Assembly (NCBI GenBank): GCA_009841115.1
Contig: VXML01000034.1
Span: forward strand, 206,821 to 270,820
Origin: Gemmatimonadota bacterium
GTDB lineage: Bacteria; Latescibacterota; UBA2968; UBA8231
Length of the DNA stretch: 64,000 nucleotides
Direction of reading: 5' to 3'
The first letter of the stretch is position 1, and every line of letters begins with the position of its first letter. Below are positions 52,735 through 62,001 of this stretch, in pieces. The translations under genes were made by a program, and so were the position numbers. The notes beneath the pieces were generated by a model, which was not told the origin of the DNA, did no database searches, and saw only the letters and a list, made by a program, of their open reading frames with translations.

Positions 52735-54210
52735 TTAGTCGGCCTCAGCAAAAGGCGGCACCACCCCCTCGTCCAGCGGAAAAATGGGACGCACACAGTG
52801 CTGGTAGGGCAAGGTTTTGAGATTGGCGCTGGTGGACCCGGGCACATCGACAGCGACAATGCGGGCGGCGATGGCCTGATAGTGAGTGCGGAAGCCATTG
52901 GGCGATTTGCACACGACCAAGTCGTAGTCGGCCGGATCGTGCCCCTGGCTTTGGTACACCTTGCGCCCAACGATGGGGGCGGCTTCTTGGGTCACCAGCA
53001 GCGTGAGATTGTCACTAGTCAAAATGGCGGTGCGGCTAGGCGGCACTACATACCCGAATTCGGTGGTGAAGGCCCCGTCGGACAGGCTTTTGACGTACAA
53101 AGGCAATTCCACCGGCGCAAAGCGCTCCGAATCGAGGGTGCCGCCCAAAGGCCAAGTGAACTGCCCCCCTACTCCAGTCTGATAAGCAGCTTCCACCGCA
53201 GGAGCATCCACTATGGGAATGAGGGCGCGCTTGCTGTAGTTGTATTGGAGCAGCCCCTTGAGAATGGCATTGCTGTCGCCGCTGGCACCCGAGGCCGTGG
53301 AATCCGCAGCGTCGGAGAACACCGTGAGCCCCTCGGTCTCTTCGGCCAGACGCACAGCTTGTTCGAGCGGGGTGAGTTTGGGGATCCAGTGGGGGCGGTT
53401 TTCCCACATGAAGCGGGCCAATTCCAGCGCCAATTCCTCGGCTTGAGCTGGATCGTCGTCGGTGGTGACGATTGCATTGGACTGCAAATCGGGCACGTCG
53501 GTAAAGGGGTTGCCAATGATGACGCCCGCGGCCAGACCGCCTGGAGACGCCTCAATCTCTTGGCAGCGGCGGATGGCTTCGCCAAAGCGGCCGCTGGCGG
53601 TGATGAGTTCATCGCCGCGGGCCAATAATGGGATGGATACGCGAGCGGTGGTCGGCTTGACTTCCCCGTCCAATTGGCGCAACAGCAGGCGAGCCGCGCG
53701 CTGGCCAGTATCGCGCATATCCGTGTGTGGATAGGTATGGAGAAAGACCAAGGCGTCAGCTGCATCGACCAGCCGTTGCGAGATAACCGCGTGCAGGTCC
53801 ATGGCCGCGACAATGGGCACGTCCCCGACGATCTGCCGAATGCCGGACGCGACGCGGCCCTCGGGATCGATTTCGGTTTCGCCGGCCATAGCCCCGTGCA
53901 GCGATAGACAGACCGCATCAACTGGGGCGTGGGCCTCGACAGCAGCCAACAATTCGCCGATGAGACGCTCCATATCGGGACCAGCAACCAAACCGCCAGT
54001 GGTATTGCACCAAGCCCCATACGTGGGGACCAGTTCGATGTCGGGACGAGCCTCGAGAATGTCGATATTGCCGGCCAGCGTGGAATTGGAAGAGCGGGTA
54101 GCTTCTAGCAGGCCTGATCCCCGGTGAATCGTGAAGTCGTCGTAATAAGTAAGCTGGGGGTTAAAGCTGCCGACTTCGTGGTTGAATTTGGCCAGAAGAA
54201 CGCGTTTCAT
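52735..54210 (-). CDS. M81-family metallopeptidase, MlrC-like
   Basis: 491 aa behind GGAAGG. It opens RVLLAKFNHEVGSFNPQLT (family FxHExNTF-type region). VDAVCLSLHGAMAGETEIDP, VAAMDLHAVISQRLVDAADA and HTYPHTDMRDTGQRAARLLL supply the metal-binding His/Asp set. The C-terminal DUF1485/MlrC_C part includes SDAADSTASGASGDSNAILK. MlrC degrades linear microcystin products. In environmental bacteria the wider family is common and its substrates, often D-amino-acid-containing or amide compounds, are mostly unknown. Coupled to a methyltransferase gene. Confidence 0.88.
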   Translation of the reverse strand: MKRVLLAKFNHEVGSFNPQLTYYDDFTIHRGSGLLEATRSSNSTLAGNIDILEARPDIELVPTYGAWCNTTGGLVAGPDMERLIGELLAAVEAHAPVDAVCLSLHGAMAGETEIDPEGRVASGIRQIVGDVPIVAAMDLHAVISQRLVDAADALVFLHTYPHTDMRDTGQRAARLLLRQLDGEVKPTTARVSIPLLARGDELITASGRFGEAIRRCQEIEASPGGLAAGVIIGNPFTDVPDLQSNAIVTTDDDPAQAEELALELARFMWENRPHWIPKLTPLEQAVRLAEETEGLTVFSDAADSTASGASGDSNAILKGLLQYNYSKRALIPIVDAPAVEAAYQTGVGGQFTWPLGGTLDSERFAPVELPLYVKSLSDGAFTTEFGYVVPPSRTAILTSDNLTLLVTQEAAPIVGRKVYQSQGHDPADYDLVVCKSPNGFRTHYQAIAARIVAVDVPGSTSANLKTLPYQHCVRPIFPLDEGVVPPFAEAD

Positions 54211-54338
54211 AAGGAACCTTCCGCGGAGACGATTGGGATGGGTTGCAAGGACGCAAAGCTGGAGTGAAACTTAGTGAGACGAAGAGTTCGCGCCAAAATG
54301 AAAATGTATGAATACTACATTGCGAGAGGAGTATACTT

Positions 54339-55316
54339 ATGAACGTACCCCCTACCGACGGCATCCGCGTCGCCGTCACCGACCTTGAGCAACTAGTCGT
54401 CGATATTTTCAAGGCAGTGCCGATACCAGAAGATCACGCTCAGCTCATCGCCAGTAAACTGGTCGAATGCGACCTGCGCGGCGTCGTCAGCCACGGCACC
54501 CTCCAAGTCAATCGCTACGTCCGCTCATTCCAAGACGGCACTGTCAACCCGCACCCGCAAATCCGCGTACTCAAGGAAGGACCGACTACCGCCGCGCTCT
54601 CCGGCGACGGCGGACTGGGCTACCTCGTCGCCACCAAGGGCATGGAAATGGCCATCGCCAAGGCCCAAGAATTTGGGATCGGCGCAGCTACCTCCACCTA
54701 CCACGCCCATCTTGGCAGCACCGGCAACTACGCACGCATGGCCATGCGCGCAGACCTGATCGGCATCTCCACCTCCGGCCGCAATGCCTCCGACCACTAC
54801 AATCGCGATTCGACGATCCGGGGCTCCATCCAAGGCAGCCCACCTTTGGCCTTCGGCATGCCGGCCGGAGAGGGCAACCCGACCTTCCTGCTCGACTTCG
54901 CCAGCCACTACGCAATCGACGACGAAACTTTCCTGAAGTACCCACCGGTTTTCATCAAGGCCATCGGCATCTCGCACGTAGGCAATATCCTATCGGGTAC
55001 TTTGGGAGGACAGATGCTGACGGAGTTTTCGCGCGGCAACACCGAATTCACAGGTGCCGACCAATCGGGCTTCTTCCTCGCTCTAGACGTGAACTGTTTT
55101 TCCGATCTCGACGCTTTCAAGGCCGACATGGACCGCCTGATGGACGAGGCCAGTCGCATGAAGCCACTGCCCAGCTTCAGCGAGTCGTTCCTACCCGGCG
55201 GCAAGGAGTTAGCGCGAGAAACCGAGTACCGCAGAGAAGGTGTGCCGATTTCGGCGCAAGCAGTCGAGGGGCTTGAGGAAGTGGCGGAGGAATTCTCCAT
55301 CGCGACTCCGTGGTAG
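54339..55316 (+). CDS. malate/L-lactate dehydrogenase family (Ldh_2) oxidoreductase
   Basis: 325 aa behind GAGAGGAG. DLRGVVSHGTLQVNRYVRSF carries the catalytic His of the SHG motif. LATKGMEMAIAKA-type helix (YLVATKGMEMAIAKAQEFGI) and HAHLGSTGNYARMA (His of the NxxHxG region) follow. ISTSGRNASDHYNRDSTIRG takes the place of the cofactor loop. The family uses NAD(P) to reduce 2-keto acids, imines or ureidoglycolate. It leads a plus-strand run with the sulfatase-like and Gfo/Idh genes. Motif spacing is slightly atypical, so the substrate is unsure. Confidence 0.85.
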   Translation: MNVPPTDGIRVAVTDLEQLVVDIFKAVPIPEDHAQLIASKLVECDLRGVVSHGTLQVNRYVRSFQDGTVNPHPQIRVLKEGPTTAALSGDGGLGYLVATKGMEMAIAKAQEFGIGAATSTYHAHLGSTGNYARMAMRADLIGISTSGRNASDHYNRDSTIRGSIQGSPPLAFGMPAGEGNPTFLLDFASHYAIDDETFLKYPPVFIKAIGISHVGNILSGTLGGQMLTEFSRGNTEFTGADQSGFFLALDVNCFSDLDAFKADMDRLMDEASRMKPLPSFSESFLPGGKELARETEYRREGVPISAQAVEGLEEVAEEFSIATPW

Positions 55317-55377
55317 CCCTGGCGCATACCGTTCCATGCCTTCCGCAGCACGCGACCCAGAAACGGAGCTGAAAAAA

Positions 55378-56835
55378 ATGAATATCGCGCTCATCGTGAT
55401 TGACACCCTCCGCTACGATTATATCGGCGCAAACGGCAATACCTGGATCGAAACGCCGAATATCGACCGCTTTGCAGCGAAAGCATGGGCGTTTGACCGC
55501 GCCTTCTGCGCCAGCTTCCCAACGATCCCGTACCGAACTGATGTTATAACCGGTCAGTACGGAGGCCCCTTTCATCCGTGGCAACCGCTGCGGCACGAAC
55601 GACAGACCCTCCCCTGGACCCTTGCCGAACGCGGCTATGCCACGCAACTGATCCACGATACCCCACACCTCGTCAACGGCGGCCACAACTTCGATTGGCC
55701 GTTTCACGCGTGGACGTTCATCCGTGGGGCTGAAGTTGATCGCGACTGGATCGACGATTCCGCGGCCTGGCCGGACAACTGGTGCCACCAACCGATGTTT
55801 GCCTGCCTCGGCGAAAACGTCGGGAGAAATGGGCTCCTCCAGACCTACTCCCGGGCGAACCGCAACCGCAAAAAGCTGGAGGATTGGAACTGCGCAAAGT
55901 TGTTCAGGAGCGCGGCCCAATTCCTCAAAGACAATGCACAGCGCGAGAATTTCTTCCTCTGGGTGGATTGTTTCGATCCCCACGAACCCTGGGATGCACC
56001 GCCCGAGTTTATGAAAAAGTACGACGTGCGGCCGGACTACGATGGGCGTGTTGACCCGCGCAGCCTCTTCGGCGGACGGAACAACAAAGACCTCCCCGAC
56101 GAGGCCAAGGAACACATCAAAGCGCAATACCCAGCGAAATTGACCTGGATGGACCACTGTTTTGGGCAATTCTTGGACGCGCTCGAATCCACCGGGCTCG
56201 ACCGGAACACGGCCGTCATCTTAACCGGCGACCACGGCACCAACGTCGGTGAGCGCGGCACTTTTGGCAAAGGGCAACCAGTGCGCGAGGCCGAAGCGCA
56301 TGTCCCGCTCTTCATCCGAATGCCAGATGGCGATACCGGACGGAGCGATGTTATTGTGCAACCGCAAGACTTCTTCTCCACCATCCTCGCAATCCTCGGC
56401 GAAACAGAACCGGAAGGCATTGAGGGCTGTGATATTTTAACTCCCGCCCGGCGCGGTGAAGCCGGCCAACGGCAGCTCGCATTGGCAGGTGGGAGCCTCG
56501 AACGCTGGAATCAAGCCGGGCAGAATCCGAACTTCGTCCTCTTTACCGCCTTTGACAAAACCTGGAGCCTCGAAGTCGCCGCGCAGCCAGAACACTCGCG
56601 CTTGGCGCGACTTGGTTCGTTGGACTACGTTGAGAAGGCGCATCCAGAGGTCGTCACTCAAATGCACGCCGCCGCAATTGATGAACTCGAACGCCGCGGC
56701 ACGGACCCTGGATTAATCGCTTGGCTCCGCAACGGCGGCGAAGGCGAACTGCCCACCAATGCCCAATACTGGAACGGGTATCCCGGCCCAGCCGGTTTTA
56801 GGCCCTACTTTTCAAAACTCTACACTGGCAGCTAA
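55378..56835 (+). CDS. sulfatase/alkaline-phosphatase-superfamily hydrolase with Thr in place of formylglycine
   Basis: 485 aa from ATG at 55378 (GGAG upstream; the open frame extends back but over the end of the previous gene). Superfamily pattern: MNIALIVIDTLRYDYIGANG, TPNIDRFAAKAWAFDRAF, FFLWVDCFDPHEPWDAP, VILTGDHGTNVGERGTFGKG, plus a late HVPLFIRMPD. The catalytic position, which in sulfatases reads C/S-x-P-x-R, is Thr49-Ile-Pro-Tyr-Arg53. Threonine is the nucleophile in NPP phosphodiesterases and phosphonoacetate hydrolase, so this may hydrolyse a phosphodiester or phosphonate rather than a sulfate. No signal peptide; cytoplasmic. A Gfo/Idh gene follows at 14 bp. Confidence 0.8.
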   Translation: MNIALIVIDTLRYDYIGANGNTWIETPNIDRFAAKAWAFDRAFCASFPTIPYRTDVITGQYGGPFHPWQPLRHERQTLPWTLAERGYATQLIHDTPHLVNGGHNFDWPFHAWTFIRGAEVDRDWIDDSAAWPDNWCHQPMFACLGENVGRNGLLQTYSRANRNRKKLEDWNCAKLFRSAAQFLKDNAQRENFFLWVDCFDPHEPWDAPPEFMKKYDVRPDYDGRVDPRSLFGGRNNKDLPDEAKEHIKAQYPAKLTWMDHCFGQFLDALESTGLDRNTAVILTGDHGTNVGERGTFGKGQPVREAEAHVPLFIRMPDGDTGRSDVIVQPQDFFSTILAILGETEPEGIEGCDILTPARRGEAGQRQLALAGGSLERWNQAGQNPNFVLFTAFDKTWSLEVAAQPEHSRLARLGSLDYVEKAHPEVVTQMHAAAIDELERRGTDPGLIAWLRNGGEGELPTNAQYWNGYPGPAGFRPYFSKLYTGS

Positions 56836-56849
56836 TAAAGGAGAACATT

Positions 56850-57899
56850 ATGCCGCGCACCTACAGAGCCTGCCTGATCGGCTGCGGACGGATGGGCGCG
56901 ACCATTGACGACGAAGTCGAAGGCCGGCCGGATCGCTATCTGTGGCAACCGTTCTCGCACGCCGCAGCCGCTGTCGCCTGCGACAGAACCGACCTCGTCG
57001 CAGTTTCGGACGTGGTCGCCGAGAAAGCGGAATCCATACGGCAACGCTACGGTGCCGAGCGCGCCTACACCGATTATCGCCAGATGGTTGAAAAGGAAAA
57101 GCCGGATATCGTCTGCATCGCCACCCGACCCGGACCGCACGCAGACATCACGGTCTTCGCCGCTGAAAACAACGTCAAGGGCATCTACTGCGAAAAGCCG
57201 CTCTGCTGTTCGATGGAGGAAGCGGATGCAATGGTTGCCGTCGTCCAAAAGTACGGGGTCAAATTCAACTACGGTACGCAACGCCGCTATATGCCGGTCT
57301 ATCGCAAGGTACGAGAGTTGGTGGATGCCGGCGAAATCGGCAATATCCAATGCACGATCGCCCAATACGGAGCGAGTTCAGCACTCTGGGGCTTGACGCA
57401 CGCCGCCGATATGCTGCTCTTCCTCGCCAGCGACCCGGAAGTTGACTTCGTCCAGGGAACCATCGTCTGTAGCGATTCAGATTGGGATGGCAATCGGCTG
57501 GACATTGATCCGGCGATTACCAGTGGCTACGTCCGCTTCGCCAATGGCGTCCACGGCTATAACACCGCGGGCACTGGTCCCGAATTCGAGGTCTGCGGCA
57601 GCGAAGGGAAGATCCGCATCCTCAACAACAGCCGAGAATGCCAATTCCGCAAAAAGAGCCACGTCTTCTTTGAAGAGGTGACGTTCCCAGACGTACCCCG
57701 CACCACCGGAACAGTGATGGGCATTGCAGACATCGCAGAGGCGATTGATAAGGACCGCGAGACAAAGGGGCCGGTTCACCTCGCTCGCCGGAGCCAAGAG
57801 ATGTTGATGGGCATGATCGAGTCACACCGATTGGGCGGGCAACGCGTCGCGCTCCCAATGACCAATCGGAGCCTGTACGTCGGCCGCCGAGATTGGTAA
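56850..57899 (+). CDS. Gfo/Idh/MocA family oxidoreductase (4)
   Basis: 349 aa behind AAAGGAG. ACLIGCGRMGATIDDEVEG (GxGxxG), YCEKPLCCSMEEADAMV signature, domain-2 region with TQRRYMPVYRKVRELVDAG and GASSALWGLTHAADMLLFLA. Fourth paralog in the window and clearly different from the others. It is probably in one transcript with the sulfatase-like and Ldh_2 genes, so it may oxidise the product released by the hydrolase. Confidence 0.92.
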   Translation: MPRTYRACLIGCGRMGATIDDEVEGRPDRYLWQPFSHAAAAVACDRTDLVAVSDVVAEKAESIRQRYGAERAYTDYRQMVEKEKPDIVCIATRPGPHADITVFAAENNVKGIYCEKPLCCSMEEADAMVAVVQKYGVKFNYGTQRRYMPVYRKVRELVDAGEIGNIQCTIAQYGASSALWGLTHAADMLLFLASDPEVDFVQGTIVCSDSDWDGNRLDIDPAITSGYVRFANGVHGYNTAGTGPEFEVCGSEGKIRILNNSRECQFRKKSHVFFEEVTFPDVPRTTGTVMGIADIAEAIDKDRETKGPVHLARRSQEMLMGMIESHRLGGQRVALPMTNRSLYVGRRDW

Positions 57900-57983
57900 T
57901 TGAAACGGATGTCGCACACCTTTTGGCACGCGCTCCCCTTCCTCATTTTCAGCACGTGAAACGAGAATAAATGTCTTCAAGGG

Positions 57984-58012
57984 TTGACGAGGTTTCATGA
58001 GATTCTGACAAT
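57984..58012 (+). promoter_or_regulatory. possible promoter of the methyltransferase of the Eco29kI-type system
   Basis: TTGACG (57984-57989), 17 bases, GACAAT (58007-58012) preceded by TCT. The start codon lies 28 bases downstream. The -10 is weak. Confidence 0.35.
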
Positions 58013-58039
58013 GTTGATAAAGACGAAGAAAGGGGCAGG

Positions 58040-59389
58040 ATGGAGCACAGGGTAGCGCAGGCGTCGTTGTTCAATGAGAAGGACGCGGTGGATAAGGGAT
58101 CAGTCTTCAGCGACCCGGCCTTTTCCGGCAACAAGCGTCTTCCCATTCATCGTTGGGTGCCGTGGATCGCTGGATACTCTCAGCAGTTTGTCCAAGACGC
58201 CCTCAAGCGCTACCTGCCAACTCAGGGGACAGTGCTCGACCCTTTCGCCGGAGTAGGGACGACCTTGGTCGAAGCCATACTCTCAGGCCACCATGCCCTA
58301 GGATTTGAGATCAATCCCTATGCGGCGCTAGCCTGCCGTACCAAGCTGAATGCCTGTACCCTCGATCCACAAACCGTGCGGGCAATGCTCACGAGGTTCT
58401 GGACGTTTTACGAATTGGCGTCCAAGGACTCCTACATACCAGATAGTACCCCACCACCAGGTTTTAAAACCCGAGGCTCATTCTACAGCCCCAAAGTGCT
58501 GCACAAAGTCCTCGGCGTGCAGGACTTCATAGCGGACCTAGAAGAGGGCCTGTTGCAAGACCTCTTTCGGGTTGCCTTTGGGGCCACCATGATCACCTAC
58601 TCAAACTATTCCTACGAGCCGAGTTTGGGCCGCAGGTCTACGGCTGGCAAGGCCGACATTGAGGATTTTCCTGTGGGAGAGACGATTGCGCAGAAGCTCA
58701 CGGATATGGCCCAAGATATCGAGTGGATGAGGGGACAGTTGAATGGAAAGCATCCTGCCAACGAGGTATTTCCCGAATCTTTCTTTACCTGCAAAGATCA
58801 TCTTACCGCCGATTCAGTAGATGTGCTCATCACCTCGCCCCCCTATCTGAACAACTATCACTACAACCGCAATACTCGGCCTCATCTCTACTGGTTGGGA
58901 TTTGCAGAGGCACCCCGCGACCTCAAGCCGCTAGAAGAGCAGAATTTTGGCAAATTCTGGCAAACGGTCCGGGATCAGGAGTGCGTGGGACTTAGTTTTG
59001 AACTAGAGGATCCAGAAATCCAAGGATGCTTAGAGGCGTTGCGGAAAAAACACCCAGAAAAAGGCGTGTACGGCGGCAACGGCTGGGCCAATTACGCCGC
59101 CTCGTACTTCAACGATTGCTACCGCTTCTCCGAATCAGCCCATTACGCGCTCAAGCCAGGAGGGACAGCCTTGGTAGTGATCGGCAACAGCATCCTGCAA
59201 GGGATAATGGTACCTACGGATCGCTTCTTGGGTACGATTGCTGAAGCCGCCGGTCTAGAGCTAGTAGATATCCATGTGCCCAGGGCTACCCGCGTGGGCA
59301 ACAGCATCATTAAGTCCGATGTACGAGTCGCCAAGGCCAAAGACGCCCACCAACTCTATGAGGCTGTGGTAGAACTGCGAAAGCCCTAG
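58040..59389 (+). CDS. DNA (cytosine-N4 type) methyltransferase of a type II restriction-modification system
   Basis: 449 aa behind AAAGGGGCAGG. Beta-class order: N-terminal helix region, SAM loop TVLDPFAGVGTTLVEAILSG near residue 70, and catalytic motif ITSPPYLNNYHYNRN near residue 270 (TSPPY favours N4-cytosine methylation). A late KPGGTALVVIGNSI segment follows. It faces the Eco29kI-like endonuclease gene, with the two stop codons overlapping by four bases, so the pair is a complete system. The prototype Eco29kI recognises CCGCGG; specificity here is inferred only from the partner. Confidence 0.88.
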   Translation: MEHRVAQASLFNEKDAVDKGSVFSDPAFSGNKRLPIHRWVPWIAGYSQQFVQDALKRYLPTQGTVLDPFAGVGTTLVEAILSGHHALGFEINPYAALACRTKLNACTLDPQTVRAMLTRFWTFYELASKDSYIPDSTPPPGFKTRGSFYSPKVLHKVLGVQDFIADLEEGLLQDLFRVAFGATMITYSNYSYEPSLGRRSTAGKADIEDFPVGETIAQKLTDMAQDIEWMRGQLNGKHPANEVFPESFFTCKDHLTADSVDVLITSPPYLNNYHYNRNTRPHLYWLGFAEAPRDLKPLEEQNFGKFWQTVRDQECVGLSFELEDPEIQGCLEALRKKHPEKGVYGGNGWANYAASYFNDCYRFSESAHYALKPGGTALVVIGNSILQGIMVPTDRFLGTIAEAAGLELVDIHVPRATRVGNSIIKSDVRVAKAKDAHQLYEAVVELRKP

Positions 59390-60006
59390 CTGCTCTGCCG
59401 AATTTCGGCTATGATGTCCTCCCATTGAGGCGCTGGACCAGTGAGGCGGTCGGCCCAACTCCTACCTCGATGCAGTACATCCCATTCGGAACGGGCTTGG
59501 TTATAGCGGCCTTTGCCCGGATCGTGGTTGCCGAATCCATCCACTACGGTATTCCACAGCGGAGTGTAAGTGCGTATCAATTCGGACTCTACCGCTGAAA
59601 TCAGATCAGTCTCGACGCCATTGAGTATCATGAAGCGGCAATAGAAATCATGTACCTCCAAATTCTCAACGCTAGCGATAGAGCGGGCGTGTTCCTGTAG
59701 GCGTTGATAGAGCGCCTTGTCTTGGTCCGTGTGAGCGGTTCGGGCTGTCCGCCAGCCGGCAGGCACGGCCTTACCTATGTAGATGGGCTGGCGGCAATCC
59801 TGCTGGTTTTGGCGGGCAATATGGCTGTAATAGTCAAAGGAGCCGAGATAATAGAGGACGTAAACGCCGACCCCGACAAAGTCGGTAGCAGGTGGTAAGG
59901 GATGAACCGGGGTTTTGGTGAGAAATTCGACAGCTTCCTTGACTACACTCTTGAATTTCGGCGATCGGAAGGTGTGCCGGTCGGGGTTTACTGATGGCAG
60001 GGACAT
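59386..60006 (-). CDS. Eco29kI-family restriction endonuclease (GIY-YIG)
   Basis: 206 aa. The GIY-YIG nuclease core reads GVGVYVLYYLGSFDYYSHIA and PIYIGKAVPAGWR, with the downstream Arg/His of LYQRLQEHARSIASVENLEV, catalytic Glu in ISAVESELIRTY, and Asn/His of PLWNTVVDGFGNHDPGKG. These blocks are diagnostic of the Eco29kI group. Tail-to-tail with its methyltransferase, so the two are independently controlled rather than in tandem. Intact length and motifs suggest an active enzyme. Confidence 0.92.
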   Translation of the reverse strand: MSLPSVNPDRHTFRSPKFKSVVKEAVEFLTKTPVHPLPPATDFVGVGVYVLYYLGSFDYYSHIARQNQQDCRQPIYIGKAVPAGWRTARTAHTDQDKALYQRLQEHARSIASVENLEVHDFYCRFMILNGVETDLISAVESELIRTYTPLWNTVVDGFGNHDPGKGRYNQARSEWDVLHRGRSWADRLTGPAPQWEDIIAEIRQSS

Positions 60007-60045
60007 AGTTTCAGGGATTCAAGAGGAACGTTATAAGACAAAATT

Positions 60046-61074
60046 TCACTCCCACACCCGCTCCTCCAGCACCCCTTCGCACTCCCGCCCGTCCTCAAAG
60101 ACCACCCGCACCTCCACCTGCTGCCGGTCAAAGTCGGCCGGCAACTCCCACAGATGCGTCGCCAGATCGCGCGACGATTCGGCCAGCGGATCGATCCGCG
60201 CTAATGGCCCCAAATCCCCCACCTCGACCTGCGTGCGCGGCGAACCATCGAACACATTGACAAAGCGGCGACCCGAAGCCTGATGCCGGCACAATTCCAC
60301 CGCCTCGTCTTGGTGCGGCTGGAAAGCATGGTACTGGTTCCTGAACCCCCCTTCCGCATCGACCTCGACCACCCGATACCCCTGCGGTTCGCGTCCTTGC
60401 GGGCCGCAGCTTTCCAGCCCCGTCTTCCACCAATTGCCCGACACCGCCGCAGTGGTCATAACCTCCATAGCGCCGACGAAGTGGCGATCGTTTTCATGGT
60501 GGTGGCCGTGCAAGGTGATCACCCGTTCAAAGGGCTGCAATAGCGTCAGCAAGCGCCGTGCTCCAGCGATCTCGTTGGTGGGAAAGGCCATATCCGGTGC
60601 CTGACCCGAGCGCTGGGGAAAAGTCGTCGATACCGGCACATGACTGGCCACCACCAGTGGAGCGGCCCGGTCCAGCCCCGCCAAATCCGCAGCCAGCCAC
60701 TCCAACAGACCCTCGTCGGCCAAGACGTGCCAGTTGGACGGATGATCCTCGGTCGGCTCGAAATAGCGCACCACGTCCAGCAGCACAAAGTGCACGCCGC
60801 CAATATCGGCACTGGCGTGCGCCGTCCCCCCTTGTTCCCGGGGCAGATAGCCGCTGCACATCTCGTGGTTGCCGTGGCTCAACAGCACCGGCACAGATAC
60901 CCTCTCCATGGTCTGGGCGTATTGCGCTAGTGCCTCGGGTATGAGGCCCACATCGCCGCCGTTGATCAGGACTTCAGGTTGATGCTCCAGCATAGATTCC
61001 ACACACAACTCAAATCCCCGGAAGGCGTCTATCCCGGAGTCGAGATGAATGTCGGTGAAGTAGATGAATTTCAT
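60046..61074 (-). CDS. calcineurin-like metallophosphoesterase
   Basis: 342 aa behind AAGGAG. Metal ligands in order: FTDIHLD (Asp, His), INGGDVGLI (Asp), LLSHGNHEMC (Asn-His), VVASHVPVS (His) and LHGHHHEND (His-x-His). The last 100 residues form an extra beta domain (GREPQGYRVVEVDAEGG, VEVRVVFEDGRECEG), as in purple-acid-phosphatase-like or CpdB-like proteins. No export signal. It cleaves a phosphate mono- or diester of unknown identity. Standalone gene. Confidence 0.9.
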   Translation of the reverse strand: MKFIYFTDIHLDSGIDAFRGFELCVESMLEHQPEVLINGGDVGLIPEALAQYAQTMERVSVPVLLSHGNHEMCSGYLPREQGGTAHASADIGGVHFVLLDVVRYFEPTEDHPSNWHVLADEGLLEWLAADLAGLDRAAPLVVASHVPVSTTFPQRSGQAPDMAFPTNEIAGARRLLTLLQPFERVITLHGHHHENDRHFVGAMEVMTTAAVSGNWWKTGLESCGPQGREPQGYRVVEVDAEGGFRNQYHAFQPHQDEAVELCRHQASGRRFVNVFDGSPRTQVEVGDLGPLARIDPLAESSRDLATHLWELPADFDRQQVEVRVVFEDGRECEGVLEERVWE

Positions 61075-61180
61075 CGGATTACTCCTTAAGAAGCGTTCCT
61101 AAAATTGTTTTCGGTTAGAATCGAGCGCAGACAAGCGCACCCAAGAAAGATGGCGGAAGTTTCAGCATGGCGGAATCCTC

Positions 61181-61744
61181 TTATTGGCGGCTTTTGAGCT
61201 GTCCCCAAGACCGATCTTCAATCGACGTAGAAGCGGTTGCCGGATAAAAGCCAGCACCTAAGACAAAATCTTGGCCGAGGGCAGAATAGGGAATAGCATA
61301 GCTCACTTTAGGCGAGCCGGTGTCCCCTTCTATCTCTGGATGGGGCCAAAGGTACTCGACAAAACCGCCGCCTTCAGCCGCCGCGGCGATGAGTTCTTGG
61401 GTCATTTTGACGCCGTTGGCGTCTTCAAGATCGTAGATGTTTTGGCCTTCAAGGTCTGGATTGGCTCCGTGAAGGATTAGGACCCCATCGGGCGTTCCAG
61501 CAAAGAGGTAGACAGATCCCTGCTTCCAAACCCCTTCGGTTCTGAATTCCTGCAAGATAGCCAGATACTCGGCAAGGCTTGCGGCGTTGTCCAAGTACGC
61601 CTTCGCCGCATGCACAAAGGCTTTCAGGGTTTCCCGATCCACCACATCGCCGGCTGTTACCTCAGGGTCTTGAGCGATGGCGGGATACGCGGCGGGCAAG
61701 AGGATGGTTAATGCCACAATGAGTACTGCTGTTAGGTGTTTCAC
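61181..61744 (-). CDS. secreted single Cache-like sensor-domain protein
   Basis: 187 aa, GTG start behind AAGGAGA. Signal peptide residues 1-24 (TAVLIVALTILLPAAYPAIA). The rest resembles a lone sCache domain: helix DRETLKAFVHAAKAYLDNAA, then GSVYLFAGTPDGVLILHGAN, DLEDANGVKMTQELIAAAAE, GGGFVEYLWPHPE and a closing FVLGAGFYP. Such domains normally belong to chemoreceptors or kinases. Here it stands alone, so it is probably a periplasmic ligand-binding protein that works with a separate partner. Confidence 0.78.
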   Translation of the reverse strand: MKHLTAVLIVALTILLPAAYPAIAQDPEVTAGDVVDRETLKAFVHAAKAYLDNAASLAEYLAILQEFRTEGVWKQGSVYLFAGTPDGVLILHGANPDLEGQNIYDLEDANGVKMTQELIAAAAEGGGFVEYLWPHPEIEGDTGSPKVSYAIPYSALGQDFVLGAGFYPATASTSIEDRSWGQLKSRQ

Positions 61745-62001
61745 GACGACTCTCCTTTTTGAGAAGCCAAGCGGCGATCTTGCTCTTTCACCAAAGGATG
61801 GAGCTGCTCACGTACCCCATTGGCGTTTATCTCCTTTCCAAATGGATGGACACTGCTCTTCCTTTTTCTTGCTCACTTCAGTATATAAACTTACCCTGCA
61901 AACGCAATTGCTTCCGGTTGATGCACAAGCGGACCGCACGACAGCTCCGGCTGGAACGAGTTCTCCAAACGGCAACTTTTACCTGTGGAAATGAGGATTG
62001 T

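Noticed and set aside
55240-55377. N-terminal extension of the sulfatase-like protein
   Set aside because: This part overlaps the end of the Ldh_2 gene in another frame and lacks superfamily sequence. The ATG at 55378 has a GGAG site and starts the conserved fold.
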